Assembly (NCBI GenBank): GCA_030533445.1
Contig: CM060068.1
Span: forward strand, 13,979,479 to 14,043,478
DNA length: 64,000 bases
Direction of reading: 5' to 3'
Origin: Cyprinodon diabolis
Taxonomy: Eukaryota > Chordata > Actinopteri > Cyprinodontiformes > Cyprinodontidae
The position numbers and the translations under genes are program-made. Below the pieces are notes generated by a model. It saw only the letters and a list, made by a program, of their open reading frames with translations, did not search any database and was not told where the DNA came from. Of this stretch, positions 1 through 11,140 are shown one piece after another (within the stretch, counting starts at the first letter, position 1; every line of letters begins with the position of its first letter).

Positions 1-588
1 CCACACCATAATCCCCCCTCCACCAAACTTTACACTTGGCACAATGCAGTCAGACAAGTACCGTTCTCCTGGCAACCGCCAAACCCAGACCCGTCCATCA
101 GATTGCCAGATGGAGAAGCGCGATTCGTCACTCCAGAGAACGCGTCTCCACTGCTCTAGAGTCCAGTGGCGGCGTGCTTTACACCACCGCATCCGACGCT
201 TTGCATTGCACTTGGTTATGTATGGCTTGGATGCAGCTGCTCGACCATGGAAACCCATTCCATGAAGCTCTCTGCGCACTGTTCTTGAGCTAATCTGAAG
301 GCCACATGAAGTTTGGAGGTCTGTAGTGATTGACTCTGCAGAAAGTTGGCGACCTCTTCGCACTATGCGCTTCAGCATCCGCTGACCCCGCTCCGTCAGT
401 TTACGTGGCCTACCACTTCGTGGCTGAGTTGCTGTCGTTCCCAAACACTTCCATTTTCTTATAATACAGCTGACAGTTGACTGTGGAATATTTAGGAGCG
501 AGGAAATTTCACGACTGGATTTGTTGCACAGGTGGCATCCTATCACAGTTCCACGCTGGAATTCACTGAGCTCCTGAGAGCGACCCAT
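1..588 (-). CDS. Tc1-like transposase, N-terminal 196 residues (partial at window edge)
   Basis: Cut-and-paste transposase that would bind the inverted repeats and insert at TA. From the ATG at 588-586 the frame is open for exactly 196 codons to base 1 with no stop. It begins [13 protein letters not shown]. Residues about 8-50 form the first helix-turn-helix of the paired-like DNA-binding region. The GRPRKL stretch at 59-64 is the AT-hook-like linker. A second helix-turn-helix follows to about residue 110. The first catalytic Asp is D154 in the WSDESRF motif, and the visible part ends in the GGGGIMVW block that precedes the second Asp in this family. Full-length members have about 340 residues, so about 145 are missing because of the edge, not a mutation. 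Whether the copy is intact cannot be judged here. Confidence 0.88.
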   Translation of the reverse strand, partial: MGRSQELSEFQRGTVIGCHLCNKSSREISSLLNIPQSTVSCIIRKWKCLGTTATQPRSGRPRKLTERGQRMLKRIVRRGRQLSAESITTDLQTSCGLQISSRTVRRELHGMGFHGRAAASKPYITKCNAKRRMRWCKARRHWTLEQWRRVLWSDESRFSIWQSDGRVWVWRLPGERYLSDCIVPSVKFGGGGIMVW

Positions 589-724
589 TCTTTCACAAAT
601 GTTTGTAAAAACAGTCTGCATGCCTAGGTGCTTGAATTTATACACCTGTGGCCATGGAAGTGATTGGAACACCTGATTCCAATAATTTGGATGGGTGAGC
701 AAATACTTTTGGCAATATAGTGTA
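1..724 (-). mobile_element. Tc1-like DNA transposon, 5' part, cut by the window edge
   Basis: One end of a Tc1/mariner-class transposon. Its terminal inverted repeat, read on the - strand, begins CACTATATTGCCAAAAGTAT next to a TA dinucleotide at 723-724, the normal Tc1 target. A leader of about 130 bp separates this end from the transposase start at 588. The element runs off the left edge, so its other inverted repeat and the C-terminal half of the gene lie outside the window. Confidence 0.9.
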
Positions 725-3700
725 TTTATAGGTTTGTCCAAATCCTGTTGATAATTTGCAGTAAAAAATTAGGCTTCCTTTTTACAGATGATATCTATCC
801 AATCCAGGATGTTTTGACTGGATATAGGGCTGGAAATGTATGTTTAAAGTAGACATTTAGAAAGACTCCCATCTGTAAATGAAAAATAAAGAACGCCAGC
901 CTGGAGATATGCAAAGATATACCCCAAAGAGCTGCAAGTAGTCAAGAGGTGGTGGAAACGATAAGGGTCTGGCACCTTTTCATTTGATCTGACTTCACTA
1001 CAATATCCAAAAAAGGCCAAGAAATCTACAGCATTTGTTCAAGGTTATAAGGTCTTGTACGAAACATCTAGAAGTTACTCCATAGTTTTAGTTTGTTTGG
1101 CATGGAGGAACTTGTTGCTGTAACATCAGCAGTGGCTTAAGTTTGGCCGGTATATACTGACATTGCTAGATGGAAAGGTAATGTGATGCAGGACTGGTCT
1201 TGCTAGCTTTAAGCTAAGACTACATCTTCGTTATTCAACATAGAAATAGCAGTACTCAAGCTAAAATGTAACACCTTTGGTTCTGTTGCTACAATGTGGT
1301 TGGTTCCACATAGGCACAGACAACTTAACATTGTGTGTTGGCTGATTGCTGGGAAACCAAATAATTTTTTAAGCTTTCCATACTGAAGTCTAAATGCAAA
1401 ACTAATAGTTTTCCCTTAAATGAGAGGCTAGGATATTGTATTTAGTAATATAGAAGTGAAAGCATGAGAAAACACATGGGGACTGGATCTAAGGGTTCAT
1501 AATAGCATAATAGTTTTGCAAAAGTAGCATTGCTTCTTATAGATGAATTTCACAGTTAAAATCCCTGTTAAAGCTGGTACTCATAATTTGTGAAAAAGCA
1601 TGTTAAAAAATGTAAAAAGGTTCTTTCTCTACATCACTTTGTAATTGCACAAACGCCTTTTACAGTTCTTGTGGTGTCTCCTCCTTAAAAATGAAAGCTG
1701 AAATTTATGGCAGAGAGGCAGAAAGCTCATAAATATTTAGGGCACCTATAAAGATCTTATAATGCTTTAAAATTCTGATTGCCTTCACATGTACAATTTG
1801 CTCTTATCCAGAGACTTATAAACATTCTTTGTATGACCATGACCTTTGTTAGACCATGTAGAGGTCATCATGTTATCAGAGGTGGGCCTTAAGTCGATTT
1901 TACCAGAAAGCTTTAATGGGTCTTATTAAGTGATGTGTGTGTGCGTCTGTGTGCTTATGCTTGGTAAGGAGATACGTCTTGGCGTTTCATAAAAACGTCT
2001 GCAGAATCTCAGGCCGGATGAATATCCACTGTGAGTCAGGGTGTTCCCCGCCAAGCCACATAGCCTTTCTTTGGTTTTGTCTGCAAAGCTATTGAAAAGA
2101 AAAAAGTATTTTTTTGAGACACAACCAAAAAGAAAAAAAAAAACTTTAATAATTAAGATTCTTGCTAAAAATGATGGTCAGCTGTTAATATGTGGTATTT
2201 AACATTTTCAAACATTACTCAAAGTAACTTACCAATAGCTTTAAACTAGTTTGTACCGTATCAATGTAGTCTAAAGCAAATTCAAATACAAATCTTGTTT
2301 TGTTATCCCCAGTCCCATTGCCAAACATAGTGTGGAGCCTTTTTGGCCGTTTTTCACAGTAAATTAACTAACTACAGATATCTGATTTAAGTTCTTTTGA
2401 GGGTCTCAAAGAATTCACAGCCAGCTGATTAGAACAATGTGTAATGGTGTGTAATATGGGGAAATGAAAGAACAATTTAAAACAACAATTACATCTAACT
2501 TGGGAAAATGGAACAGGAAGGAATAAAAAAAAGTCTAAATAGATCAAATAAGTGAAACTTTGTTTGAGAGGGAAGAATTGGTGAGATGCTGCGATAGGTA
2601 ACATTAAAAAGAAGCAGATGGAGAGGAAAAAGCTAAATGGAAAGTGTAAATGAGCCAGATGGATTAGGGAAGGGAAAAAAAAAGACTTAAAATGAGGGAG
2701 TTCTGCATTGGGTCATTTTTGAGGAATGTTAATATGATTAGTGGATGACTGACCTCTCTGTCTGGGACTGGTGCCTGGCTGGTCTGATGACTGCTGAACG
2801 TCTGTTTCACATGCAAACACACACAACCTAAAATAAGAAGATGAATGCTTAAACCAGCACAGTGCAGCACACACAATATCAACTTATTCTTCATTAAGTG
2901 AAAATACAAAAAAAAAAAAAATAAAAATGTGTCAACATGTAATTACTTATGACTTTTTAGATGTATTTTTCTAAAAGTCTGGCACCAGGATTCAGATTAA
3001 GATCTCTAAGAATGAACTCATCTTCACTCAATCAACCCTCATATCATTTGTACTGTAATTTGTTTACAAGTAAAATACTCCTTATCTCTTTATAGATAAT
3101 AGACACTATTGTAACAGTCATATGTGTGTTTTTGATCAAACTCAATCAGAATAGAGTCGTGGCTTTGACTATGCCACGTAGTCATTTAGAGGTTGACTTT
3201 CTGTTGTTCCTGTTGTTTAAACCCAGGTATGACCAATAACCAGAATTTCTCTTTTAGAAATATATGATCAATAGGAAAATTCCTGCTCCCGTTAATAACT
3301 GTGATGCATTTAATAAGTTCTAAACCTTCAATACTTTCCAAATCCATCATGCTACCACAGCTATGTTTATGAGTTTTAGAATAAAAGTTCATTTTGTTAT
3401 GCTTTGTGTGGTTTTACATACTTTTCAAAGTGTTTCATTTTTAATCCTTTACTCTGCGTCTTGGTTTTGGATGAGTCAGTTTGAAGTGATTCTATAGGTC
3501 TGACAGTTATCAAACCTGGTTTAGGTTGGGGAAATTTAGCTCTGCTATAGTACTATGCCTCAGCTGATCACCGATAATTCAGGATTTACTAATAGTAGTT
3601 AACATCAGACAGGCAAGGTCTGGATTGCATGCTTCTCATTAATAAACGTAATCATTTGAAAACTAGATTTTGCAGTTGTCCAAACCCCCTGTGGTGTTGC

Positions 3701-3762
3701 ACACTATATTTCTATTTTTTTATACTGTGGAGCTGTGTTTCAATCCTGGTTACACCGGGAAG
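725..3762. other. No gene or named repeat recognised
   Basis: AT-rich sequence with short A and T runs and small chance open frames of no more than about 80 codons, none with a recognisable motif. Probably intronic or intergenic. Confidence 0.5.
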
Positions 3763-4373
3763 TAGGGGTAGGTGATATAGTAATATGTTTTTAGATGCTC
3801 TAATACCTGTGGTGTGACGTGTTGTTGTTCAGACGTTTTGCAACGATTTTCTAAACTTGGCAAGATTCTCAATTTTAAAACTTTGTGCTTCTTTAAAATT
3901 CCAGCACATAAAGATCAATGAAAATAGTTTTGAGGTGCCCTGATAATGCTCTAATGTTTGGACATTATTTCGACTTTTGTTTTTGTAATTTGAGGTCAAT
4001 TTCGTTTTTCATTCTGCATGTTTTTTTGATCATGCACAAAAAAATTCCTTTTTTTATTTTACATTTTATTTAGTATTGTGTGTTTTCTTTTTGTTTTCTT
4101 TTTGGTTGCTGGGATCTAGTTAAAGGTCTAATACTGACACCCAAAGACATAATGTGGCAGTATTATTTGTAAAAAGGTTTGAGCTGATTAAAGTAAAAAG
4201 TTTTAAATTTAGATTCAAACGTTTGAATTAGTATATAAGTGCAATTTTATGCACTCTTATTGATTTTAAAGGTAATTTAAACATATTGAGATATATAGCA
4301 TGTATCGCAATTATAGCCCGATTATATATCGTGATATTTGATTTTTTTTTTTTTTTTTTATCACCCAGCCCTA
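3763..4373. mobile_element. Non-autonomous hAT-type element (MITE)
   Basis: The left end reads TAGGGGTAGGTGATATAG and the right end, reverse-complemented, reads TAGGGCTGGGTGATA, the typical hAT-type terminus of many fish MITEs. The flanking 8-mers at 3755-3762 (ccgggaag) and 4374-4381 (caaggaag) match at 6 of 8 positions, as expected for an aged hAT target-site duplication. The interior near the right end has the 'atatcgtgatat' palindromic stretches common in this group and a T18-like run. There is no transposase frame. Confidence 0.72.
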
Positions 4374-5920
4374 CAAGGAAGGACATCAGGAAAAAAAGAA
4401 AACTCTACCAATCCTATTTTTTAATGATTTTTTCCTTCTTTGGAACAATGAAAAAGCAGAGCAAGATTTTCTTTTTGTTACAAAATAATATGTAACCTTT
4501 TAGTTTATTAATGTTATTTAACTTAAACTTGTGTAAAGAAAATTACAGCAAATTACAGTCTCCTGGATTATTATTTTTATTTTATTTCAAACATCTCTGC
4601 AAGTGTTTGTATCTGGTTTCAGGCTCTAACTAAACAAAAGGCTGTATCGTGATTATTTTTAGAAATATTACATTATTCTCTTGTCTAGTCTTTGTCTTCA
4701 CTGCAGCATATTTAAAACTAAATCATTTTTATACTTGAAATTCTTTGTAATTGGTTAATGGATGTTTATTTAAGTTTTAAGTAGTTAAGTATACAACTTG
4801 GCAAGTACTATAAGATTTAAAAATAGAATGAAACACAAGATTTTGTCATAAGATAGAATGTTTACATTTTCTTTTGTTTTACCATGATCTGTACGTGAAA
4901 ATAAATCAAAAAGTTTTGCTCCAGCAGGGGGTGTTATCAGTGGTGGCTGCTGCACTGTGGTCCAGACAGATAACAGCTTGAGTTCATACGTATAAGGCCT
5001 TTTGGATTTTTTTATTTTTTGCAAAGTTTTTGTTGGTGCCAGCACACTAGCTGTTGTGTCTCAAGTATGGGTACATGACAACACTCTCTATTTTGCTATT
5101 TATGCATGTGCAGGCAAAGATAAAGATTGTTTGTGTGTACTTAGAGATTGCTTGCACACACCTCTTGAGCTTCTGGGAAAAAAATATGAAATATGGTGAG
5201 TCATTGGATAGATAAGAACTGCTGAGAAGGAGGTTGGAAGAGAGGATAACAGTATGTGAAGGGAGTATAAAGAAACATTTTTTAAAGTCATTGAGTGGCA
5301 CAATATGAAGAGATTTAAGAAACTCTAGAGAGGTAAAGGTGGAGGCACAGAGGGTGGTTGTTGGCTTAAAGTCTTTGCTGTAGACAGTGCTGCAAGGCTT
5401 AGAATAGTGAGCTCTTTAAGAACAGCTGGAACACCCACATAGATTTGTGTGGAAAGGTTTAAAGTTATTATTAATAATCCTTAAAAGCCTTTCCATGCAG
5501 GTTATGTAGAGTATGGGCATTTGCATGTTGTTCCAATTAATTTGCATGTTGTTCCAATAATTCAGAGTTTTAAATACGACTAATATTAAAAATAACAAAT
5601 CAACAGCATTGTAGCCCTATTAAAAGCTATTTCTATGAGTTGAACCGTATATTTACTCTTTACATGGTTAGCATCAATAGCATGACTACATGATTTGACA
5701 TGGAATATTCTCATTTATACGAATCTGCAAGGATCTATAAGCAAAGCATAAAAAAATGACGTATGAAAAAAAAAATTTTTACTTATAGACCCTATTTACA
5801 CACAAACCCATGTGAATTTTCTTTATAGATCACAGCTGTACCGCAAAGTGTGCGCACAGGGCTCCACCTCATCTTCAGCCCTCTACATGCCTACTTTCAA
5901 ATATAAATGGTCCATCCAAA
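4374..5920. other. No gene recognised
   Basis: AT-rich DNA. The only item singled out is the CTCF-like motif at 4921-4934. The overlapping small frames on both strands between 4785 and 5303 have no recognisable motif. Confidence 0.45.
4921..4934 (+). promoter_or_regulatory. CTCF-like motif
   Basis: The 14-mer CCAGCAGGGGGTGT differs from the vertebrate CTCF core (CCASYAGRKGGCRS) essentially only by T for C at position 12. It lies alone in AT-rich DNA. A motif match is no proof of binding. Confidence 0.3.
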
Positions 5921-6138
5921 GCGCTATCCTGGCCGGCCAGACTAACTTATGTCACATACACTGTGTATCAGTCTGGAAAGAATCAGGCAAAGCACTGTTG
6001 AATTATGTGTAAATATGGCACAAGCGTAAATTTCCAACCCCGGCCTCTGTGATTGGTCCTGTTTGTTTTAGACCAAAGAGTCTGAGCCTTACCAAACTGA
6101 CCCCATGTGAGTCAATCTGGCCGGCCAGGGTAGCAAAT
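5921..6138. repeat. Imperfect inverted repeat around CTGGCCGGCCAG palindromes
   Basis: The left arm (5921-5946, gcgctatcctggccggccag...) and the right arm (6111-6138, ...tctggccggccagggtagc) are inverted copies with a few mismatches, about 165 bp apart. Each arm contains the 12-bp palindrome CTGGCCGGCCAG. Possibly the core of a small foldback element. No target duplication was found. Confidence 0.45.
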
Positions 6139-6344
6139 CACAGAAGGCGTATCATTGTGTTTTTAAATTAGACAGCTGATCAATATCAGTAAATAGTTAC
6201 CGATAGCAACCGTAGAGGAGAGAGCAATAAAAAAATTATAAATTTAACCATTGCAGAAAGGGTTTTTGAGGAGATTCTGTTAAATGTGTTTGTTTGTCAC
6301 AGTAGTGCCTTGAAAATAAAAGCAAGCAGTATGAAATCCTACAG

Positions 6345-6620
6345 CGTGAGGTAATGTAACGACTCAGAACAGATGGACCCAGAATTTAGAGCAAGACAGA
6401 CAGTGGGATAACTTCAAAAGCGTTTATTAAAACAATGTTTGCAGATCTGCAGCAGCGGCTGCTATGGCAGCTATGGCAGAAAACTGGAAATCCCGGTATC
6501 ACCACAACCCCCACCCCATCACAGGGGAGGAAAGTACCTCCTCTCTTCAGCCAAGTGAACAATCCCCGCTTTAACGACCGACCTTTCAGAATCATAGACA
6601 GGTTTCAGATATTATAGGCT
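6345..6620 (-). repeat. Probable retroelement 3'-terminal fragment
   Basis: Read on the - strand, this contains a TTTAATAAA-type end followed by a 'tctgggtccatctgttctgagtcg' type tail, similar in layout to 10690-11140 in the opposite orientation. Such tails are frequent in fish retroelements. There is no coding sequence and the boundaries are approximate. Confidence 0.35.
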
Positions 6621-6652
6621 AACGGTGGAAGCAAACAACCCGCTTGTCAGTT

Positions 6653-6870
6653 TCAGTTTGCATGTTTCCAAGCAATACAAGGCCTTGCTTTTGGTCCATT
6701 ATATAAATACTTAAACTCAATGCGAATCCAGACATTTTGAATTGAGAAAGCTTCCTGGAGGGGAAGCACAATGTCTTCAAACCTTGGAAACATATTCCAG
6801 GGGGTTGCTGTTTTTTTTACTTTTACGGAATGACTATGATCTGGATGACTGAGAATCTTCAGCAGCACAT
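6653..6870 (-). repeat. Dispersed repeat, copy A
   Basis: On the - strand this copy shares with 8244-8440 the block 'gattctcagtcatccag.tcatagtcattcc', then the start of a 'tttccaag.ttgaagac' segment and the 'gcttccc.tccaggaagctt' segment. The chance translations of the two copies start similarly (KILSHPxHSHS). Such sequence is dispersed in fish genomes, but I cannot name the family. Confidence 0.5.
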
Positions 6871-7345
6871 GGCAATGAAAGTTTTGCTTCGTCTGGCATT
6901 AAATTATAAACCTCCGACTCCAAATTAAACCTCTGTGTTGGCATGTGAGCCTATAAAGGCATGTCTCCAGAACAACAGGATTTAAGAGGTACAAGGTCAG
7001 TTGAGAACCCTTGAGTTTTAATAAAGTCCTGCACATATGATCTTTCTATTAAAAACGGTGTGTTGCCGTTTTGATTCATTTCCATCTCTTTAACCAGTAA
7101 TGACATATTGCAATTGGTACTTTCAAAAAGAAGAGATTTGTTTCCAACTGCTAACTCAAAAGCAGCCAGCCTCTTCATTGAAGATGTCTCAATAACATTT
7201 GAGAGTTACAGCCAAGTCTCTCACACTGCCTTTCTCAACCACACACACATGCCCAATCAAACAGACTTCTACCCTCAGCCCCCTCCCTCCCTCTCTGTCC
7301 TCCCATCTGTGGGTTCAGATGAACAGAGGTCTCCTGGGGCTTTTC

Positions 7346-7453
7346 ATTGGCTGAGGTCCACGCTAAGAGGCAAGCTAATTGGCCAGCTGGGGCCCGGCCG
7401 GTTGTTGGACACAAGGCATTGGCCAAGAGTAGGGTCAAGAGACAAGTCATTGG
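7346..7453 (-). promoter_or_regulatory. Cluster of four CCAAT boxes (NF-Y type)
   Basis: Four ATTGG motifs, which are CCAAT on the - strand, lie at 7346-7350, 7378-7382, 7418-7422 and 7449-7453. The spacings are 32, 40 and 31 bp, near three or four helical turns. Each has a purine-rich CCAAT context (for example GCCAATGA and GGCCAATTA). The surrounding ~230 bp are clearly more GC-rich than the neighbourhood. No TATA box or start site is evident. It could be a promoter, an enhancer or a retroelement LTR piece. Confidence 0.35.
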
Positions 7454-7459
7454 TCAGAT

Positions 7460-8243
7460 CAGGTTAGCAACCTGGCAACATTTTAGGTTTTCTCCCTTGA
7501 GGAAATCCAGGGAAGGAATTAAAAATAAATCTGCCAAAGAATCTTGACAATAATTTAGTAACTTGGCTTTGTTTTAAAAATCAATGATTTTGCTGCAATT
7601 TGGTAATTTTAGAATGTGCTGCATGTGGCAAGTTCTTGTAGCTTTTCTTTAATTTGCAAAATAAGCCTTAGTGATGAGGTTCCTTATTGTTTGAAAAAAC
7701 CTCTTCATTTTCACCGGTTAATAATGAAAGCAGACCAATAATCACAGCCAACGTGTTACAATGGCAAGCACAAGTCGGGTTTATTAGAATTTCATCAAGC
7801 TAGGACAAAATGTATATAATGATGGTTTGTTTTTGTTTTTTTTTTGTTGCATTTAGCAGATATTGGAATATATATTTTTTAATCTACAAAACCTTCTCTT
7901 TTTTATCCACCGTTCTTGAGCCCAAGTCTCCCCTTTTAAGTTCTACCGATGCTTTCTTTGGTATAAAAAACAGGCTATGGAATAAATACAACTCTTCAAG
8001 AATAACAACATAATATTTAGTAATCTCTATATTTCCAGGCTAAAGTTGCAATGAACTGCCTGTTTTTCCCACTTAGACTAAGATATAGCCTTCAGAACAG
8101 GTTTCTTTTACCTTTTTACATATTTATTGTCTCAATGAAGGTCAGTTTTATATACTGAAGAAAGAATTCATATTGTATTGAGATCGTTTTTAATGTTAAT
8201 TGACAAGGGTAAAAACTCTTTTAGAAGGTAAGTCCAAAAAAAG
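7460..8243. other. No gene recognised
   Basis: AT-rich DNA with T and A runs. Nothing identifiable. Confidence 0.45.
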
Positions 8244-8440
8244 TTCAAATGCAATGCACTTGATTTTGTTTCCAAGATTGAAGACGTTTTGCTTCCCATC
8301 CAGGGAGCTTTTTCAAAGGGATGGGAAGCGAAATGAATTCAAACTTGGAAACAAAGTCCAGTGGATTGTTTTTTACTGTATCGTTTTTGGAATGACTATG
8401 ACCTGGATGACTGAGAATCTTCACCAGCATATCTTCTAGA
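8244..8440 (-). repeat. Dispersed repeat, copy B, containing a hairpin
   Basis: Homologous by eye to 6653-6870 and in the same orientation. This copy also folds back. TTTGTTTCCAAG at 8265-8276 pairs perfectly with CTTGGAAACAAA at 8344-8355. GCTTCCCATCC at 8291-8301 pairs with GGATGGGAAGC at 8319-8329, leaving a loop of 17 bases. Confidence 0.55.
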
Positions 8441-8659
8441 AGGTCCCTCTCCTCACTATTCTTTTAGTCTAAAAGACTTTTGCTTGGTTTGTTAATTGTA
8501 TCTTTCAGTTTTCTATATTATTTACTACTTTTTCCTTCCATTTTACCCACCCAACTGGTATTATATATTTAAAACACAATTCTATATTTTAAGCAGTTTG
8601 GAATTATTTGAAGCTTGTTGTTCACCAGCCCTTGTTAAGTTTGACATAGGTATAAATGC

Positions 8660-9262
8660 AAGGGATGCACCAAAAATAAAAGTATTGAAGTATTGTAAGT
8701 AAATAGCACAGGCAGCACACAGAAATGTTATCAAGAGAACGAAGAAATGGACTGAAGCAACAGAGCATAGGTGTCGGAGCAGAGTTTTTCAGAGTTGAGC
8801 GTGCAACAGACTTTTGAGTAAGGGGATGTAATTTTAAACACTGTACATCGGTCTCAGCGAGCGATCAGGGCAGTGGCACAAAAATGATGCCGCAGAAATC
8901 CAAACGTCCCCAACACCATTCTGAAAATGAGAATAACGCGACACAGAAAGGGAAACTGACACCGAACATGCCCCCTCTGTCTGTGACTGGGCCTAGAAAA
9001 GGCAAGAACGTTTCCTAGTGATTCTGCCAAGGTACAGGGCATAACAAAAAATGCCAGTAATAAATTTATGTTTCGATACGATGGACAGTATTCAAGATGA
9101 TTTATTAAAAAGCCTTGATTTTTTTGTTAGTACACGTAGCCAAAAATGCTATGGTTTTAATATTTGACATGATCATTTATTTTGGTGTTCTGGTTGTTGG
9201 TCTGGTTTTCTAATTTTTTGTTTTCAGTTTCAGCCAATGATTTTCATTTCAGTGTATCCATA
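8660..9262. mobile_element. Non-autonomous hAT-type element
   Basis: The left end reads AAGGGATGCACCAAAAATAA. The right end, reverse-complemented, reads TATGGATACACTGAAATGAA, and both match the TAGGGATGCACCGAAATGAA type of hAT terminus seen widely in fish. The flanking 8-mers at 8652-8659 (ataaatgc) and 9263-9270 (aaaaatac) match at 6 of 8 positions. The interior holds a 44-codon frame from about 8885 beginning MMPQKSKRPQHH that stops near 9018. I cannot say whether it is a remnant of the transposase N-terminus. Confidence 0.72.
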
Positions 9263-9527
9263 AAAAATACATTTTTGCTCACCAGAAAACAGCAAACTGA
9301 TTTAATTGTTACACCAAACTGTGAAACTGGGAAATTAGTTAGCTCAAATATGAAGTCTCCAACATCCTCGGACAGAGCACATGAAGTCTGTGTCGCCCCT
9401 CTTTTGCAAAACCTGGAACACTCTATAGATTGTCTGACATTGAAACAATACTTTATTTTAATGCTCTTTCTGTCCTTAGCAGTTGGTTAACATTGATCCA
9501 CCTCCAACTTTGTTTTCATGAGGTAGC

Positions 9528-9547
9528 AGAGAGAGAGAGAGAGAGAG
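9528..9547. repeat. (AG)10 microsatellite
   Basis: Uninterrupted AG dinucleotide run of about 20 bp. Confidence 0.9.
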
Positions 9548-10689
9548 CACTAATCCAAAGGAAATGAGAGGTGAAGGTTAGTCACCAAGGATTAGTCTGG
9601 TCCCAGGACATCAAATGTTTCATTCCCACCCAGGAGATAATCATACCCACCTTCAGCAGGAAATTAAGTGGCTGCCTTGTGGAAGGTTTCTTAATCCCTG
9701 TCCTCTTCTCCTCTTATATTTTTCTTTCTTTACCACATTTCCTGCTTCTTTTCTAGATCTGTTCAGATCTTTTGGCAAACCTATCCTGTGACCCCAGCTG
9801 GACCGGAGCTAAACTTATGCCACAGTCAGTCTGCCTCACGTTGGTTATTTTGAAAGTAAATGTCCTTCTCTATTTCTTAGTTCAGTTTAAATGAATTACC
9901 CTATTATTTCTTCTCTTGAAAGTAATACCTGAACCTTCAGCTTGTGCTATCTAAACAAGTTAACCCTCATGGAAAGTTAAGGTTTATCAGTCAAATGTTC
10001 ACATTTACTCTTGTTTTACACAGAACAAAAAGCAATGTAAGAATCTCGAAACCATCAATAATGGATACATTTCTCTAAATCTATCTCAGAATTATCTACC
10101 CCTTCACCGCAAACATCTACAGTCTTTTGTATGTAGAGTTATAGAAAAACTTTTAAATATCATCATATTGTTCCATGGTGTAAAGTTTAAATTGATGCAT
10201 TGCTTCCCCTCCCCTACTTGTTGTTGCACCTCACTGAGCTACTACACATGGTTTTTAATTCAGCACAAACAAATTACCGGTCAGGTGAATTTTAAGTTTA
10301 ATAGAAAAACAACCTTATAGTGTATAAATTGCAGAATAGTTCCCATCAGATCTAGTGATGTAACATAGTTTTAAACTATAGTTGGTTTGCTATTATGCTC
10401 GACATTTTCTGCTTACTTGATTCAATAGTGTTAATTATGCAGTTACGATTGTATGTTAAATTTATTTCCTTTCCTTTCCTTTCCAGCTTTTTGAAATCCA
10501 GATAGAGAATTTCACAATACTCAAGTAAGGCAGCTGTTATGAACACTTTGTATCTTCCAGATTTTAGCTGAAACCAAGGATTGACAGACTTTGAGATATG
10601 CCTGCAATAATTGTTTATTCAGGGATGATAAGATGATGTTTTCTGACAGGTTTTCAGTTTCAGAGGACTAACATTAGCCCCAGAGCATC
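9548..10689. other. No gene recognised
   Basis: AT-rich DNA with small chance frames only. A short TTTCC run lies near 10466-10484. Confidence 0.45.
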
Positions 10690-11140
10690 ACTGTGTTATT
10701 GTTCTCCCCTTTGAACTTCTTTTTGAGTTACGTTTTGAGTTTTCAGTTATTTTACGCATTCTGTTCTGTTGGTCATTGGTTTCTTTTCCATTTTATGTTA
10801 CATTTAAGCAGTGTTGCATTTTTGAGTTACTCTCTGTTGCTCCCTGTGCCAGTCACCTTTCCCCTAGCTCCCTTCTAGTTACTTCTGTCCACAACTGCTC
10901 CCTGTTAGCTGATTATCCCAGGCTATATGTCCCCCATATATACATCTCCTGTGCAGTTCTTCATTGCTGGTTTCTTGTCGTTACTTTGCTCCTCATTTGT
11001 GTTTTCCCTGTTTTCTCCTAGGTTTTGGCTTTTTGTATTCTGCTTTTGGGCTTTGCTTTTGTTACCTTTAGATCTTTATTAAATCAGGAAAATTTCTGTC
11101 TCGTTCTACTCTGCGTTTGGTGCCACAATCGTTTGACACA
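10690..11140 (+). repeat. Probable retroelement 3'-terminal fragment
   Basis: A pyrimidine-rich stretch ends in a 'tctttattaaat' segment followed by 'ctactctgcgtttggtgcca', the layout of common fish retroelement tails. The fragment at 6345-6620 resembles it in the opposite orientation. The open frames across it (10693-11021) reflect low stop density in T/C-rich sequence. The family is not identified. Confidence 0.35.

Noticed and set aside
36..293. Two overlapping + strand open frames
   Set aside because: They are antisense to the open Tc1 transposase frame on the - strand.
5826..6012. Exon-like start after 'ttttctttatag'
   Set aside because: The following frames have no motif and no good donor in phase; better seen as chance next to an inverted repeat.
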